DNA of 51,677 nt from assembly GCF_008120935.1 (NCBI RefSeq), contig NZ_RDBO01000037.1, positions 3,553-55,229 on the forward strand, given 5' to 3'. This document shows, piece by piece, positions 42,601 through 51,677 of this stretch; positions within the stretch are counted from its first letter, which is position 1; each line of letters starts with the position of its first letter. The stretch comes from Streptomyces sp. sk2.1. GTDB taxonomy: Bacteria > Actinomycetota > Actinomycetes > Streptomycetales > Streptomycetaceae. The notes under the pieces were generated by a model, which saw only the letters and a list, made by a program, of their open reading frames with translations, was not told where the DNA came from and did no database searches. A program made the position numbers and the translations under genes.

Positions 42601-45238
42601 CGTCTTCGAACTGTTCGGCACCCTGCTCGCGGGCGGCCGGGTCGACATCGTCCGCGACCTCACCGCACTCCTCGACCGGCCGGACGGCTCCTGGACGGGC
42701 ACGCTGATCAGCGGCGTCCCCTCGGCGGTGGCACCGATCCTGGCCCAGTCGCCCCCGCCCGCCACCGCGGGCACCGTCGTCCTGGCCGGCGAGGCACTGC
42801 CCGCACACCTGGTCCACGACATCCGCGCGGCGCTCCCCGGCGTCCGGATCGCCAACATCTACGGCCCCACCGAGGCCACGGTGTACGCCACCGCCTGGTA
42901 CGCCGACCCCGGCCTCGACGTCGACTCGGCACCGCCGATCGGCCGGCCCGTCACCAATACCCGCGCCTACGTCCTGGACGCGGCACTGGAACCGGTGGCC
43001 GTCGGAAGCACCGGCGAGCTGTACCTGGCCGGGGCCGGCCTGGCCCGCGGCTACCTGGGCCGCCCGGGACTCACCGCGGAACGGTTCGTCGCCAACCCCT
43101 TCGGCGCCCCCGGCGAGCGGATGTACCGCACCGGGGACCTGGCCCGCTGGACCGCGGACGGCGAGCTCGAATACCTCGGCCGCACCGACAGCCAGGTGAA
43201 GGTCCGCGGCTTCCGGATCGAACCGGGCGAGATCGACGCCGTGCTGGCCGGATTCCCCGGGGTGCGCGAGGTCGTCACCCTCGCCCGCGAGGACCGGGCG
43301 GGCATCGTACGGATCGTCTCCTACGTGGTGGGGAACCCCGAAACCCCCCTCGAAACCGAGGAGTTGCGCGCCCACGCCGCCGCGACACTGCCCGACTACA
43401 TGGTCCCGGCCGCCTTCGTGGAGCTGGAGCGGCTGCCGCTCGGCCCCAGCGGCAAACTGGACCGGGCCGCACTGCCGGAGCCGCAGCTCGCCGCCCCCTC
43501 GGAGCGGACCGCCGGCACCGACGCGGAGCGATTGCTCTGCGGCCTGGTCGAGGAACTGCTCGGACTGCCGCACGTCGGCCCCGACGACCACTTCTTCACG
43601 ATCGGCGGCGACAGCATCGTCTCCATCCAACTGGTCAGCCGGGCCCGGAAGGCGGGGCTGCTGATCACCCCGCGCGACATGTTCCAGCAGGACAGCATGG
43701 CCGCGCTGGCCGCCGTCGCCCGCCCCGTCGACACGGTGGACGCGCTGGCCGACGTGGCCGACGTCGGCACCGGCGAGATACCGGTACCGCCGATCGTGCA
43801 CTGGATGCGCGAACGCGGCGGCCCGTCCGCCGGGTTCACCCAGTCGATGCTGCTGCGCGTCCCGGCCGACCCCGGCCCCGACCGGCTGACCGAGGCCCTC
43901 CAGGCGGTGCTCGACCACCACGACGTCCTGCGGCTGCGCCGGACGTACGCGGCCAACGGCAGCGGCTGGACGCTCACCGCCCAGGAACCCGGCACCCTGG
44001 ACGCGGCCGACTGCCTGCTGCGGGTGGACGTCTCCGCGGTCCCGGCCGACCAGCTGGACTCCGTGATCGACGGCCACGCCGCGGAGGTCCGGCTCGTGCC
44101 CGACGAGGGCCGGATGATCCGGCTGGTGTGGTTCGACGCCGGACCCGGACGGCCCGGACTGCTGCTGACGGTCGCGCACCACCTGGTCGTCGACGGCGTG
44201 TCCTGGCGCATCCTGGTGGCCGACCTCGCCGCCGCCTGGAACACCGGCGACGACTCGGCCCTGACCCCGGTGCGCACCTCCTACCGGCGCTGGGCGCAGA
44301 ACATCGCAGCCCTGGCCCACGAACCCGCCCTCCAGGCCGAGCTGCCGACCTGGCGGGCCGTGCTCGCCGGCCCCGACCCGCTGCTCGGCGAACGCCCGCT
44401 GGACCGGACCCGGGACGTGCTCGGCACCTCGCGCCACCTGGTGGCCACCCTCCCGGCGGAGGCGACGGCACCCCTGCTCGGCACCCTGCCGACGGCGTTC
44501 TCCTGCGGCGTCGACGACGTACTGCTCACCGCGTTCGCCTCGGCGCTCGCGGACTGGCGGCGGCGGCTGGGCCTCGGCGCCGGCACCGAGGTGCTGCTCG
44601 ACCTGGAGGGCCACGGCCGGGACACCGCCGAGTCCCTGGACGTCTCCGGCACCGTCGGCTGGTTCACCACCCTCCACCCGGTGCGGGTGGACGCGGGAGC
44701 GACGGCGCCCGAGGACGGCGACGCGCTCGCCCGCGGCCTGAAACAGGTCAAGGAACAACTGCGCGCGCTGCCCGGCAAGGGCCTGGGCTACGGGCTGCTG
44801 CGCTATCTGGACCCCGAGGCCGGACGGGAGCTGTCGGCACTGCCCGCCCCCCAGATCGGCTTCAACTACCTGGGCCGCTTCCCCGCGGCGCAGGACACCG
44901 ACTGGGCCATGGTGATCGGCGACGACGCCCTGTCCGGCGCCGCCCGCGGCGTCGACCCGGACATCCCGCTGGCCCACCTGCTGGAGTTCAGCGCCCTGGT
45001 CGAGGACGGCGCCGAGGGGGCGCGGCTGTCCGTGGTGACCGCCTGGCCGTCCGCCCTGCTGCCCGAGTCCGACGTCCGTGACCTGGTGGACACCTGGCTC
45101 CGGGCGCTCACGACGCTGGCCCGGCACGCCGAACGGCCCGACGCCGGCGGCGTCACCCCCTCCGATCTGTCGGTGGCCATGAGCCAGGACGAGATCGACG
45201 AATTCGAGATCGACCTGCTCAGCGATTGGGAGTCCTGA
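36641..45238 (+). CDS. Nonribosomal peptide synthetase, C-A(Thr)-T-TE-C-A-T-E, internal thioesterase
   Basis: 2865 aa. In order: condensation domain (1-~440, HHIAVDG); adenylation (~454-965, [11 protein letters not shown]; pocket residues D-F-W-N-V-G-M-V-H-K, matching threonine signatures); carrier (Ser1006 in LGGHSL); type I thioesterase (~1055-1310, Ser1137 in GWSSGG, His in ERSHTD); LCL-like condensation (~1320-1770, HHIACDG); adenylation (~1797-2280; pocket D-V-F-S-V-A-I-V-Y-K, not assigned); carrier (Ser2325 in GGDSI); epimerase (~2350-2850, [19 protein letters not shown]). The first half has the EntF layout. The C-terminus SQDEIDEFE is a likely docking element for the next NRPS. The stop overlaps the next ATG by one base. 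The internal TE is unusual; whether it releases, transfers or proofreads is unknown. Confidence 0.93.
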   Translation: MSVHGDSLLPLTAAQAGMFYAQRLDPANTVYNAGEYLEIHGAVDTGLFEAALRRVVGEADALRVRVVETEDGPRQLVEPAREWRLEVVDLGGEADPRAAAEARMRASLARTVDLTAEPLFRFALFGAGPDRWFWLHHYHHIAVDGFTVAMIARRVAAVYTALVAGEEVPPTPFAPLAELVALDQEYRRSERFTDDRDHWVAELAGRTEPVSMSGTRPGTARRLARRTARLDAASTRRLRELTRAAEVPWPALVPAASAAYFQRMTGQSEVVLGLPVTTRLGRAARSVPGMVSNVLPLRLSARPGMTVAELLTHTHGRMRAAMRHQRYRYEDLRRDLRLLEDDQRLIGPQVNIMMFDYDLRFGPHRSTVHNLCIGPADDLSVIVYDRGDADGLQIDFDANPDLYPDELIEAHQKRFLAFLDRLAAAGPQALVGRIDPAGAAEPPGPAAPARRGGAHGDLAELFSAQAARVPEKVAVSFEDTELTYAELEERANRLAHLLISRGAGPEGFVALAVPRSAEMVVALLAVIKSGAAYVPLDPDYPADRIAFMLADAAPALVVTVGGGDWSGTPTVDLADPRTGAALADCPASAPTDADRGAPLTPATPAYVIYTSGSTGRPKGVVVPHANVVRLFDSTRHWFGFDGDDVWTMFHSYAFDFSVWEIWGPLLHGGRLVVVPHATSRSPERFLRLLVDERVTVLNQTPSAFYQLMRADAENPGLSARLALRSVVFGGEALDLWRLGDWYARHDDTAPVLANMYGITETTVHVSHIALDAAVAAEGRGSVIGGPIPDLAVHVLDDALRPVPPGVAGEMYVSGAGLARGYLGRHGTTAERFVADPFGPPGTRMYRTGDVARWTGDGRLEFVGRADAQVKIRGFRIEPGEIESVLSGHPAVAQVAVIAREDQRGDRRLVAYAVPADGQSLDGLREFAGRTLPDHMVPSAVVPMDSLPLTANGKLDARALPAPEFTASGGRGPRTPQEEILCRLFAEVLDVPGVGIDDSFFDLGGHSLLATRLAGRIRAAFGVDVGIAALFAAPTVAGLAEHVARDGDRDSSLDVLLPLRPHGELPALFCVHPAAGLSWIYSGFLRHVEAERPIYGLQAHGLRDASAAPDSIEEMAAAYIAEMRKAQPAGPYHLLGWSSGGVVAQAIATRLQEEGEEVGLLAVLDAYPGLELPPLDEQEIMATLLDFAGFDRRRLGPEPLEFQRVVELLRKLDSALAGLGEQDITAMARVYGEAGELMRRYRPRRFTGDMLFFVATLDKVEFSPTPQTWQPYVDGGIEVHFVERSHTDLLKPAPLAEIARVVADRLAATGEPAAGQEPRPERVPLSAGQRRLWFLSRLESGQPSPGTYNVPFALRLSGRLDREALRLALGDVARRHESLRTVFPDVDGVPHQVVLDSPVATAPTLVVRRAADDEEAAEILATAAATRFDLSAEPPWRAELIGTPPSGAADGEPAEQHLLSLVVHHIACDGWSLGPLTRDLATAYAARRAGGAPRWTPLPVQYADHTLRQHGLLGAEDDPDSRLAGQLAHWSEVLRGLPDRIELPTDRPRPPVASHRGDTVDVALDAELHTRIAELARRRGASVFMVLQAGLAALLTRLGAGTDIPVGSPVMGRSDEALEDLVGFFVNTLVLRTDTSGNPGFGELVDRVREADLTAFGHQDVPFDRLVEVLRTPRSLARHPLFQVMLAFQEDPGTEVRMPGLDVRPHPVPRRSAKFDLTLDLTERRAADGAPAGLDGVLEYATDLFDRDTADLLAARLVRLLDAATADPGTPLGRLALDGPGDRHQVLVEWNRTDRPLPATTVPALFELQTYRTPDAEAVTAAGRTGDALDYAELNARANRLAHHLIRQGIGPEDFVAVSMPRTPDLVVAVLGVIKAGAAYLPVSPDHPADRIAFMLADAAPALVLTDLADLPTAHLPDHNPTDTERVRPLLPQHAMYAIYTSGSTGRPKGVVVSHASAVDLALWAGRALGPDALARTLFSTSLNFDVSVFELFGTLLAGGRVDIVRDLTALLDRPDGSWTGTLISGVPSAVAPILAQSPPPATAGTVVLAGEALPAHLVHDIRAALPGVRIANIYGPTEATVYATAWYADPGLDVDSAPPIGRPVTNTRAYVLDAALEPVAVGSTGELYLAGAGLARGYLGRPGLTAERFVANPFGAPGERMYRTGDLARWTADGELEYLGRTDSQVKVRGFRIEPGEIDAVLAGFPGVREVVTLAREDRAGIVRIVSYVVGNPETPLETEELRAHAAATLPDYMVPAAFVELERLPLGPSGKLDRAALPEPQLAAPSERTAGTDAERLLCGLVEELLGLPHVGPDDHFFTIGGDSIVSIQLVSRARKAGLLITPRDMFQQDSMAALAAVARPVDTVDALADVADVGTGEIPVPPIVHWMRERGGPSAGFTQSMLLRVPADPGPDRLTEALQAVLDHHDVLRLRRTYAANGSGWTLTAQEPGTLDAADCLLRVDVSAVPADQLDSVIDGHAAEVRLVPDEGRMIRLVWFDAGPGRPGLLLTVAHHLVVDGVSWRILVADLAAAWNTGDDSALTPVRTSYRRWAQNIAALAHEPALQAELPTWRAVLAGPDPLLGERPLDRTRDVLGTSRHLVATLPAEATAPLLGTLPTAFSCGVDDVLLTAFASALADWRRRLGLGAGTEVLLDLEGHGRDTAESLDVSGTVGWFTTLHPVRVDAGATAPEDGDALARGLKQVKEQLRALPGKGLGYGLLRYLDPEAGRELSALPAPQIGFNYLGRFPAAQDTDWAMVIGDDALSGAARGVDPDIPLAHLLEFSALVEDGAEGARLSVVTAWPSALLPESDVRDLVDTWLRALTTLARHAERPDAGGVTPSDLSVAMSQDEIDEFEIDLLSDWES

Positions 45239-48200
45239 TGAAGCCCCGCCTGGTGGACGTACTGCCCCTGTCTCCGGTGCAGGAGGGGCTGCTCTTCCAC
45301 TCGATGTACGACGACGGCACCGACGTCTACACCGTGCAGCTCGCCTTCGACCTGGAAGGCCCGCTGGACGTCGACCGCCTCACCGGGGCCGCCACCCGGG
45401 TGATCAACCGGCACGACAGCCTCCGCACCGCGTTCCGCCAGCGCAGGAGCGGCGAATCGGTCCAGGCCGTGCTCAGCGAGGTACCGGTCAAGGTCGTCGA
45501 GCACGACCTGTCCGGACTGGACGGGGCCACCCGTGAGAAGGAACTCGACCGGCTGGCCGACGAGGACCGCACCCGGCGGTTCGCCCTGGACCGCCCGCCG
45601 CTGCTGCGCCTGACCGTGGTGCGGACGGGCGGGGAGCGCTGCCGGCTGCTGCTCACCAACCACCACATCGTGCTGGACGGCTGGTCGACCGCGATCCTGG
45701 TCGGCGAACTCTTCGCGACCTACGCGGACCCCGCGACGAAACCGGCCCCGGCCACGCCGTACCGCGACTACCTGGACTGGCTGGCCGGGCAGGACCGGGA
45801 CGCCGCGATGGCGGCCTGGCGGGAGACGCTGGACGGGGTCACCGGGCCCACCCTGGTCGCCCCCGCGGACCCGGAACGGACCGCGGTGGTGCCGAGCAAG
45901 CTCGTGGTCACCATGACCGAGGAGGAGACCACCGCCCTGGTGGCCTCCGCACGGAGCCTCGGACTCACCCTGAACACCGTCGTCCAGGGCGTGTGGGGCG
46001 TGCTCGTCGGCGAGTTGACGGGAAGTCAGGACGTGGTGTTCGGCACCACGGTCTCCGGTCGGCCCCCGGAACTGCCCGGCATGGAGTCCATGGTCGGACT
46101 CTTCGTGAACACCGTGCCGGTACGGGTGCGCACCCGCGCGGACGAACCGCTGGCACACCTGCTCCGGCGGGTCCAGGACGAGCAGGTGCGCCTGCTCCCG
46201 CACCAGCACCTGGGGCTCGGCAGCATCCAGAACCTGGTGGGCACCGGCGAGCTGTTCGACACCAACATGGTGCTGGAGAACTACCCCGTCGACCCCGACG
46301 CCCTCCAGGGCACCATCGGCGACGGCCTGCGCATCCTCGGCCTGGAGGGGCGCGACGCCGCACACTACGTACTGACCTTCTTCGCCGCGGTCGTCGAGGG
46401 CCGGATGCACCTGCGCCTCGACTACCGCCACGACCTGATCGACGGCGAGAGCGCGCGGGGCGTCGCGGACCGCGCCCGGCGGCTCCTGGAGACCTTCGCC
46501 ACCGAACCCGACCGCCCGCTGGGCGCCGCCCGGGTGCTGGGCCCCGCCGAGCGGCACCGGGTGCTGCACGAGTGGAACGACACCGAGAACCCGCTGCCCG
46601 ACCGGTCGCTGCCGGAACTCTTCGCGGAGCAGGCCGCCCGCACCCCCGACGCGATCGCGGTCGGCTTCGGGGACGAGGAGATCACCTACGCCGAACTGAA
46701 CGCCCGCGCCAACGCCCTGGCGCACCGGCTGACCGGGATGCGCATCCGCCCCGAGGAGCCGGTGGCGATCCTCCAGGACCGCTCCGTCGACCTGGTCGTC
46801 TCGATCCTGGGCGTGCTCAAGGCGGGCGGCGCGTACGTACCGCTGGACGACCGCTACCCGACCGAACGGCTCGCGCACATCATCGGCGAGACCGGCACCG
46901 GCGTCGTGCTGGCCGACGCCGCCCATGTGAGCGGGGACCTCACCGGTGTGGTGACCCTGGTGGTGGGCGGCGAGCCGTACGGCGACGCCGTCACCACCGA
47001 CCCCGAACCGGTGCCGCACAGCGGTCAGTTGGCGTACGTGATGTACACCTCCGGCTCCACCGGGGTGCCCAAGGGCGTCGGGGTGACCCACCGCGACGTC
47101 GCCGCGCTGGCCCGGGACCGCTCGTTCGGGACCGGGGCGCACCGGCGGGTGCTGCTGCACTCGCCGCAGGCGTTCGACGCCGCCACCTACGAACTGTGGG
47201 TGCCGCTGCTGTCCGGCGGCCGGGTCGTGGTCGCGCCGCCCGCCGAACTGGACATCCCCACCCTGGAGGAGGTGATCGCCCGGCACCGGGTCACCGGTCT
47301 GTGGCTGACCGCGGGCCTGTTCCGGCTCCTCGCGGAGGAGAAGCCGGGCGCCCTGGCCGGGGTGTCCGAGGTGTGGACCGGCGGCGACGTCGTCCCCGCC
47401 GAGTCCGTCCGACGGGTCTTCGCGCACTGCCCCGGCCTGGTGCTGGTGGACGGCTACGGGCCCACCGAGACCACCACCTTCGCCACCCGGCACCGACTGG
47501 AGCCGGACGCCGAGGTGCCCGCCTCGGTGCCGATCGGCACCCCGCTGGACAACATGCGGGTCTACGTACTGGACGCCGGACTGCACCCCGTACCGGTCGG
47601 CGCGGCGGGCGAACTGTACATCGCGGGCGCGGGGGTGGCGCGCGGCTACCTCGGCAGGCCCGGCGCCACCGCCGAACGCTTCGTCGCCGACCCCTTCGGC
47701 CCGCCCGGCGGCCGGCTGTACCGCACCGGTGACCTCGCCCGCTGGAACCCCGCGGGCGAGATCGAGTACCTGGGCCGGGCCGACGACCAGGTGAAGATCC
47801 GCGGCTTCCGCATCGAACCGGGCGAGATCGAGGCCGCCATCGCCCGGAGCCCGCAGGTCGGCCAGGTCGCCGTGGTGGTGCGCGAGGACCGGCCCGGCGA
47901 CAAGCGGCTGGTGGCCTATCTGGTGCCCGCCGCCGAACGCGACGAGGCCACCGAACTCGAAGCGGTCTCCGAGTGGTCCGACCTCTACGACAAGATGTAC
48001 ACCGAGCACGCCGCGACAGGCGGTTTCGGCGAGAACTTCGGCGGCTGGAACAGCAGTTACACCGAACGGCCCATCCCGCTCGACGACATGCGCGCATGGC
48101 GCGACGACACCGTCGAGCAGATCCGCGCCCTGCGCCCGCGCCGGGTCCTGGAACTCGGCGTCGGCAGCGGCCTGCTCCTCGCCCCGCTGCTGCCGCACGT

Positions 48201-51200
48201 CGAGGAGTACTGGGGCACCGACCTGTCCCCGGTCGCCGTCCACAACCTGGAACGCGCCCTGGAACGGCACGGCGAGCACACCGACCGGGTCACCCTGCGC
48301 ACCCAGCCCGCACACGACTTCGACGGACTGCCCGAGGGGTACTTCGACACCGTCGTCATCAACTCCGTGGTGCAGTACTTCCCGCACGCGGAGTACTTCA
48401 CCGACGTACTGCGCCGGGCCGTGGAACTGCTCGCCCCCGGCGGCGCCGTCTACGCCGGCGACATCCGGGACCTGCGCCTCCAGCGCGCCTTCCAGACCGG
48501 GGTCCGGCTGGCCGGGGCCGAACCCGGCACGGACGCCGGGACCCTGCGCACCGCGGTCGACCGGGGCGTCCGGGCCGAGAACGAACTGCTCCTCGCCCCC
48601 GAGTACTTCGCCGCGCTGCCGTCCGTGATCGACGGCATCGGCGCCGTCGAGATCCAGCTCAAGGGTGCCTCGTACCACAACGAGCTGAGCCGCTACCGGT
48701 ACGCGGCCGTGCTGCGCAAGGAGCCGGTGGACCCCCTGTCGGCCGCCGACGCCCCCGCCGTCGCCTGGGGCGCGGAGGTGCGCGACGTCGAGGAGGTCGC
48801 CGCCCGGCTCGCCGACGGCCCCGAACTGCTCCGGGTGACCGCCGTGCCCAACGCCCGGACCGCCCCCGAGGTCCGCGCGATGCGCGCGCTGGACTCGGGC
48901 GCCGACGCCGAGGAGGTGCGCCGGACCCTCACCGAAGGACCGGCCGCGATCGAACCGGACGCCTTCCGCGCCCTCGCCGCACGGCACGGCTACCGGGCCC
49001 ACCTCACCTGCTCCGGCCCCGAGGCACTGGACTCCTTCGACGTGGTGCTGGTCGCCGACGCGTCCGCCGACCGGCCCCTCCACGGCACCTGCCCGGCCCC
49101 GCCCGACGGCCCGGCGGCGTACGCCAACACCCCGGTGACCGTCCGCGACCTCGCCGGAAACGTCCGTGACCTGGTGCGCGACCGGCTGCCGGAATACATG
49201 GTGCCGACCGCGTTCGTCACCCTCGACGCGCTGCCGCTCACCCCCAACGGCAAGGTGGACCGCAAGGCGCTGCCCGCCCCCGACTTCGCCGCCGCCACCG
49301 GCGGACGCGGCCCCGGCACCGCCGTCGAGGAAACCCTCTGCCGGCTCTTCGCCGAGGTGCTGCGGCTGCCCGCGGTCGGCGTGGACGACAGCTTCTTCGA
49401 CGTGGGCGGCGACAGCATCTCCTCCATCCAACTGGTCAGCCGGGCCCGCAAGGAGGGACTGGTCTTCACCCCGCGCGACGTCTTCACCCGGAAGACCGTC
49501 GCCGGCCTCGCGGCACTGGCCGCATCGGACACCGACCGCGCACCCGTCGTCGCCGAGCACCCGGACGCGGGCATCGGCGAGCTGCCACTGACCCCGATCG
49601 TGCACTGGCTGCGCGAACTGGACGGTCCGGTCGACGGGTTCAGCCAGTCCATGCTGCTGACCACCCCGGCCGGACTGGAGAGCGGCCCCCTGGCGGCGGT
49701 GCTCCAGTCGCTGCTCGACCACCACGACGCCCTGCGGCTGCGACTGACCCGCCGGGACGGGCACTGGTCGCTCGAAGTGGCACCGCGCGGCGCGGTCCGG
49801 GCCGCCGCACTGCTGCGCCGCGCCCCGCTCGCCGACCTCGACCGGGAGGCCGCGGCGGCCCGCGACCGACTCGCCCCCGACGACGGGGTGATGATGCAGG
49901 CGGTCCTGTTCGAAACCCCCGACGGGGAACCCGGCCGGCTCCTCCTCGTACTGCACCACCTGGTCGTCGACGGGGTGTCCTGGCGGGTGCTGCTGCCCGA
50001 CCTGGCCGAGGCCTGGCAGGCGGTGGCCGCCGGCCGCACCCCCGCGCCCGGACCCGTACCCACCTCGCTGCGCCGCTGGTCCCAGGGCCTGACCGAGGCC
50101 GCCCGCACCCGGACGGACGAACTCCCCTTCTGGCAAAGGACCCTGGCGGAGCCCGACGCCCCGCTCACCGACCTCCCGCTGGACCCGGCCCGGGACGTGG
50201 CGCGCACCGCGAACGCGCTCTCCCTCACCCTGCCGCCCGAGGTGACCGGGCCGCTGCTGACCACGCTCCCCGCCGCCTTCCGGGCCGGGGCCAACGACGT
50301 ACTGCTCACCGCCCTCGCCCTGGCCGTCGCCGACTGGCGGCGACGCCGCGGCGGCGAGGACGGCGCACTCCTCGTGGACCTGGAGGGCCATGGCCGGGAA
50401 CCGGTGATCGACGGCGTCGACCTCTCCCGCACCGTCGGCTGGTTCACCAGCATGTGGCCGGTCCGGCTGGACCTGACCGGGACGGACACCGCGGCCGCGC
50501 TGGACGGCGGCCCGGAGGCGGGCGCCGCCCTGAAGCGGATCAAGGAACAACTGCACGCGGTGCCCGACAACGGCATGGGATACGGGCTGCTGCGCCACCT
50601 CAACGAGGACACCTCCGGCCCCCTGGCCGAACTCGCCCGCGCCGCACACCCGCAGATCGCCTTCAACTACCTGGGCCGGCTGCCCGCCGCCTCCACCACC
50701 GACGGGACACCGGGCGAGTGGGCCCCGGCACCCGAGTCGGGCGTGCTCGGCGGCGGCGGTGACGGCGACCTGCCCCTGGCGCACGCGCTCCAGATCAACG
50801 CGCTGACCGAGGACCACCCCGACGGACCGCGCCTGTCCGCCACCCTCTCCTGGCCCCGGGCCCTGCTCGGCGAGCCGGACGCCCGCGACCTGCTCGACAC
50901 CTGGGAACGGGCACTGACCGCCCTGGTGCGCCACGCCGAGGCACCCGGCGCGGGCGGACTCACCCCCGGCGACCTGCCCCTGGTGTCGCTGAGCCAGCGG
51001 GAGATCGAGGCGTTCGAGGCCCGGTTCCCCGAACTGGTGGACATCGTCCCGCCGGCACCGCTCCAGGAGGGCCTGTTCTTCCACGCGGGCTTCGACGAGA
51101 GCGCCCGGGACGACTACATCGTCCAGACCTTCTTCGACATCGAGGGCGGGCTGGACACCACCGCGCTGCGCGAGGCCGGACGGGCCCTGCTCGCCCGGCA

Positions 51201-51677
51201 CGCCAACCTGCGCTCCGCGTTCTGCCAGCGCGCCGGCGGCGCGGTCCAGGTGGTCCTCCCCGAGGTCGAACTCCCCTGGCGGGAGCTGGACCTGGGCGGA
51301 CTGGGCGAGGAGGACGCCGCCGAACGGTTCGAGCAGACCGCGACCGCCGACCGCGCCACCCGCTTCGACCTCGCCCGGCCGCCGCTGATCCGGCTGATGG
51401 CGATCCGGCTGGGCGACGGGCGCCACCGGATCGTGCTCACCAACCACCACATCCTGCTGGACGGCTGGTCCATGCCGCTGCTGGTCGCCGAACTGTTCCA
51501 GCTCTACGCCCACCGGACGCTCGGCGCCGCCGGCGCGCTGGCAGAACGCGGAGCGCAGGTTGGCGTGCCGGGCGAGCAGGGCCCGTCCGGCCTCGCGCAG
51601 CGCGGTGGTGTCCAGCCCGCCCTCGATGTCGAAGAAGGTCTGGACGATGTAGTCGTCCCGGGCGCTCTCGTCGAAGC
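45238..51677 (+). CDS. Nonribosomal peptide synthetase, C-A-MT-T-E-C..., partial
   Basis: About 2095 aa of believable sequence. Condensation (1-~430, starts [17 protein letters not shown], the form that follows an epimerase; HHIVLDG); adenylation (from ~450, [11 protein letters not shown]; pocket D-A-Y-W-W-G-G-T-F-K, close to valine signatures); an N-methyltransferase inserted in the adenylation C-terminal part (~905-1170, ELGVGSG at 972-978, INSVVQYF); carrier (Ser1393 in GGDSI); epimerase (~1430-1905, HHLVVDG); and a second condensation domain from ~1934 (HHILLDG). Module 3 should therefore give an N-methylated, epimerised Val-like residue. The frame is corrupted after about 51523, where the sequence folds back on itself, so the true continuation lies outside the window. 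Confidence 0.92.
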   Translation, partial: MKPRLVDVLPLSPVQEGLLFHSMYDDGTDVYTVQLAFDLEGPLDVDRLTGAATRVINRHDSLRTAFRQRRSGESVQAVLSEVPVKVVEHDLSGLDGATREKELDRLADEDRTRRFALDRPPLLRLTVVRTGGERCRLLLTNHHIVLDGWSTAILVGELFATYADPATKPAPATPYRDYLDWLAGQDRDAAMAAWRETLDGVTGPTLVAPADPERTAVVPSKLVVTMTEEETTALVASARSLGLTLNTVVQGVWGVLVGELTGSQDVVFGTTVSGRPPELPGMESMVGLFVNTVPVRVRTRADEPLAHLLRRVQDEQVRLLPHQHLGLGSIQNLVGTGELFDTNMVLENYPVDPDALQGTIGDGLRILGLEGRDAAHYVLTFFAAVVEGRMHLRLDYRHDLIDGESARGVADRARRLLETFATEPDRPLGAARVLGPAERHRVLHEWNDTENPLPDRSLPELFAEQAARTPDAIAVGFGDEEITYAELNARANALAHRLTGMRIRPEEPVAILQDRSVDLVVSILGVLKAGGAYVPLDDRYPTERLAHIIGETGTGVVLADAAHVSGDLTGVVTLVVGGEPYGDAVTTDPEPVPHSGQLAYVMYTSGSTGVPKGVGVTHRDVAALARDRSFGTGAHRRVLLHSPQAFDAATYELWVPLLSGGRVVVAPPAELDIPTLEEVIARHRVTGLWLTAGLFRLLAEEKPGALAGVSEVWTGGDVVPAESVRRVFAHCPGLVLVDGYGPTETTTFATRHRLEPDAEVPASVPIGTPLDNMRVYVLDAGLHPVPVGAAGELYIAGAGVARGYLGRPGATAERFVADPFGPPGGRLYRTGDLARWNPAGEIEYLGRADDQVKIRGFRIEPGEIEAAIARSPQVGQVAVVVREDRPGDKRLVAYLVPAAERDEATELEAVSEWSDLYDKMYTEHAATGGFGENFGGWNSSYTERPIPLDDMRAWRDDTVEQIRALRPRRVLELGVGSGLLLAPLLPHVEEYWGTDLSPVAVHNLERALERHGEHTDRVTLRTQPAHDFDGLPEGYFDTVVINSVVQYFPHAEYFTDVLRRAVELLAPGGAVYAGDIRDLRLQRAFQTGVRLAGAEPGTDAGTLRTAVDRGVRAENELLLAPEYFAALPSVIDGIGAVEIQLKGASYHNELSRYRYAAVLRKEPVDPLSAADAPAVAWGAEVRDVEEVAARLADGPELLRVTAVPNARTAPEVRAMRALDSGADAEEVRRTLTEGPAAIEPDAFRALAARHGYRAHLTCSGPEALDSFDVVLVADASADRPLHGTCPAPPDGPAAYANTPVTVRDLAGNVRDLVRDRLPEYMVPTAFVTLDALPLTPNGKVDRKALPAPDFAAATGGRGPGTAVEETLCRLFAEVLRLPAVGVDDSFFDVGGDSISSIQLVSRARKEGLVFTPRDVFTRKTVAGLAALAASDTDRAPVVAEHPDAGIGELPLTPIVHWLRELDGPVDGFSQSMLLTTPAGLESGPLAAVLQSLLDHHDALRLRLTRRDGHWSLEVAPRGAVRAAALLRRAPLADLDREAAAARDRLAPDDGVMMQAVLFETPDGEPGRLLLVLHHLVVDGVSWRVLLPDLAEAWQAVAAGRTPAPGPVPTSLRRWSQGLTEAARTRTDELPFWQRTLAEPDAPLTDLPLDPARDVARTANALSLTLPPEVTGPLLTTLPAAFRAGANDVLLTALALAVADWRRRRGGEDGALLVDLEGHGREPVIDGVDLSRTVGWFTSMWPVRLDLTGTDTAAALDGGPEAGAALKRIKEQLHAVPDNGMGYGLLRHLNEDTSGPLAELARAAHPQIAFNYLGRLPAASTTDGTPGEWAPAPESGVLGGGGDGDLPLAHALQINALTEDHPDGPRLSATLSWPRALLGEPDARDLLDTWERALTALVRHAEAPGAGGLTPGDLPLVSLSQREIEAFEARFPELVDIVPPAPLQEGLFFHAGFDESARDDYIVQTFFDIEGGLDTTALREAGRALLARHANLRSAFCQRAGGAVQVVLPEVELPWRELDLGGLGEEDAAERFEQTATADRATRFDLARPPLIRLMAIRLGDGRHRIVLTNHHILLDGWSMPLLVAELFQLYAHRTLGAAGALAERGAQVGVPGEQGPSGLAQRGGVQPALDVEEGLDDVVVPGALVE
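51089..51242 (+). repeat. Left arm of 154-bp perfect inverted repeat (native NRPS sequence)
   Basis: This coding stretch of the last condensation domain pairs without mismatch with 51524-51677 (positions sum to 102766). It fits the NRPS protein family and is the genuine copy. Confidence 0.95.
51524..51677 (-). repeat. Right arm of 154-bp inverted repeat, probable fold-back artefact
   Basis: Exact reverse complement of 51089-51242, reaching the very end of the window. Where a condensation domain should continue, the forward frame instead reads antisense-like sequence ([18 protein letters not shown]). The junction lies in GCGCCGCCGGCG, a site of short self-complementarity. An assembly or library chimera is most likely. 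Confidence 0.9.

Noticed and set aside
36131..45127. 2998-codon open frame antisense to the first NRPS
   Set aside because: Gly/Gln/Arg/His-rich composition and exact antiparallel placement over a clear NRPS show it is a by-product of GC-biased third codon positions, not a gene.
44866..51513. 2215-codon open frame antisense to the second NRPS
   Set aside because: Same reason: low-complexity antisense shadow with no domain signal.
1..51677. tRNA, rRNA, riboswitch or CRISPR features
   Set aside because: No T-loop-like GGTTCGA context with a matching acceptor stem, no rRNA landmark and no regularly spaced repeats were seen by eye; a covariance-model scan was not possible.

Overview
The window is high-GC DNA with actinomycete habits: GTG/TTG starts, 1-4 bp stop/start overlaps, LacI/MarR/PadR/WYL/GbsR regulators, sugar ABC operons without an ATPase gene, and very long antisense open frames. 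It looks like accessory (arm-type) sequence of a Streptomyces or close relative. No tRNA, rRNA or CRISPR array was recognised.

Left edge (1-4874): the tail of a polyketide-synthase-like dehydratase, a 4'-phosphopantetheinyl transferase and an SDR ketoreductase form one overlapping operon, probably the end of another biosynthetic cluster. A large membrane-anchored protein follows; it ends in a putative PD-(D/E)XK nuclease-type toxin domain and has no visible immunity partner.

5200-10996: two MarR switches, each divergent from its probable target (an EamA exporter and a cupin) with clear palindromic operators between them. Then a nitroreductase with an unusual C-terminal extension antisense to the cupin, a scar where an ECF sigma gene and a DUF4097 gene are both truncated, and a GbsR/MarR-type regulator.

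10997-26745: a mannan-utilisation region in two blocks. Block one is a secreted GH5 mannanase with a C-terminal CBM10-like module, divergent from a ROK sugar kinase and mannose-6-phosphate isomerase. Block two is a sugar ABC importer (binding protein and two permeases), divergent from a GH2 beta-mannosidase and a LacI regulator. Together they would cut mannan outside, import manno-oligosaccharides, release mannose and convert it to fructose-6-phosphate. Between the blocks lie a TetR gene, an FAD monooxygenase, IS3-family and recombinase remnants and a SUFU-domain gene. The perfect 12-bp palindrome GACAACGTTGTC occurs twice in the mannanase/ROK intergenic region and is a good LacI-type operator candidate.

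27090-36097: mostly ordinary single genes: SRPBCC protein, alpha/beta hydrolase, Xaa-Pro aminopeptidase with a divergent regulator, RidA with a divergent WYL regulator, a hypothetical protein, a second nitroreductase, an IS5-type transposase tail, and a PadR/HAAS-type membrane protein pair.

36641-51677: two consecutive NRPS genes. The first reads C-A-T-TE-C-A-T-E, with an EntF-like thioesterase inside the protein rather than at its end; adenylation pocket residues suggest Thr for module 1. The second reads C-A-MT-T-E-C..., with a Val-like pocket plus N-methylation and epimerisation in one module. The window ends inside this gene. Its last 154 bases are a perfect reverse complement of bases 51089-51242, most simply a fold-back assembly artefact at a contig end, so sequence after about 51523 should not be read as genuine NRPS coding.
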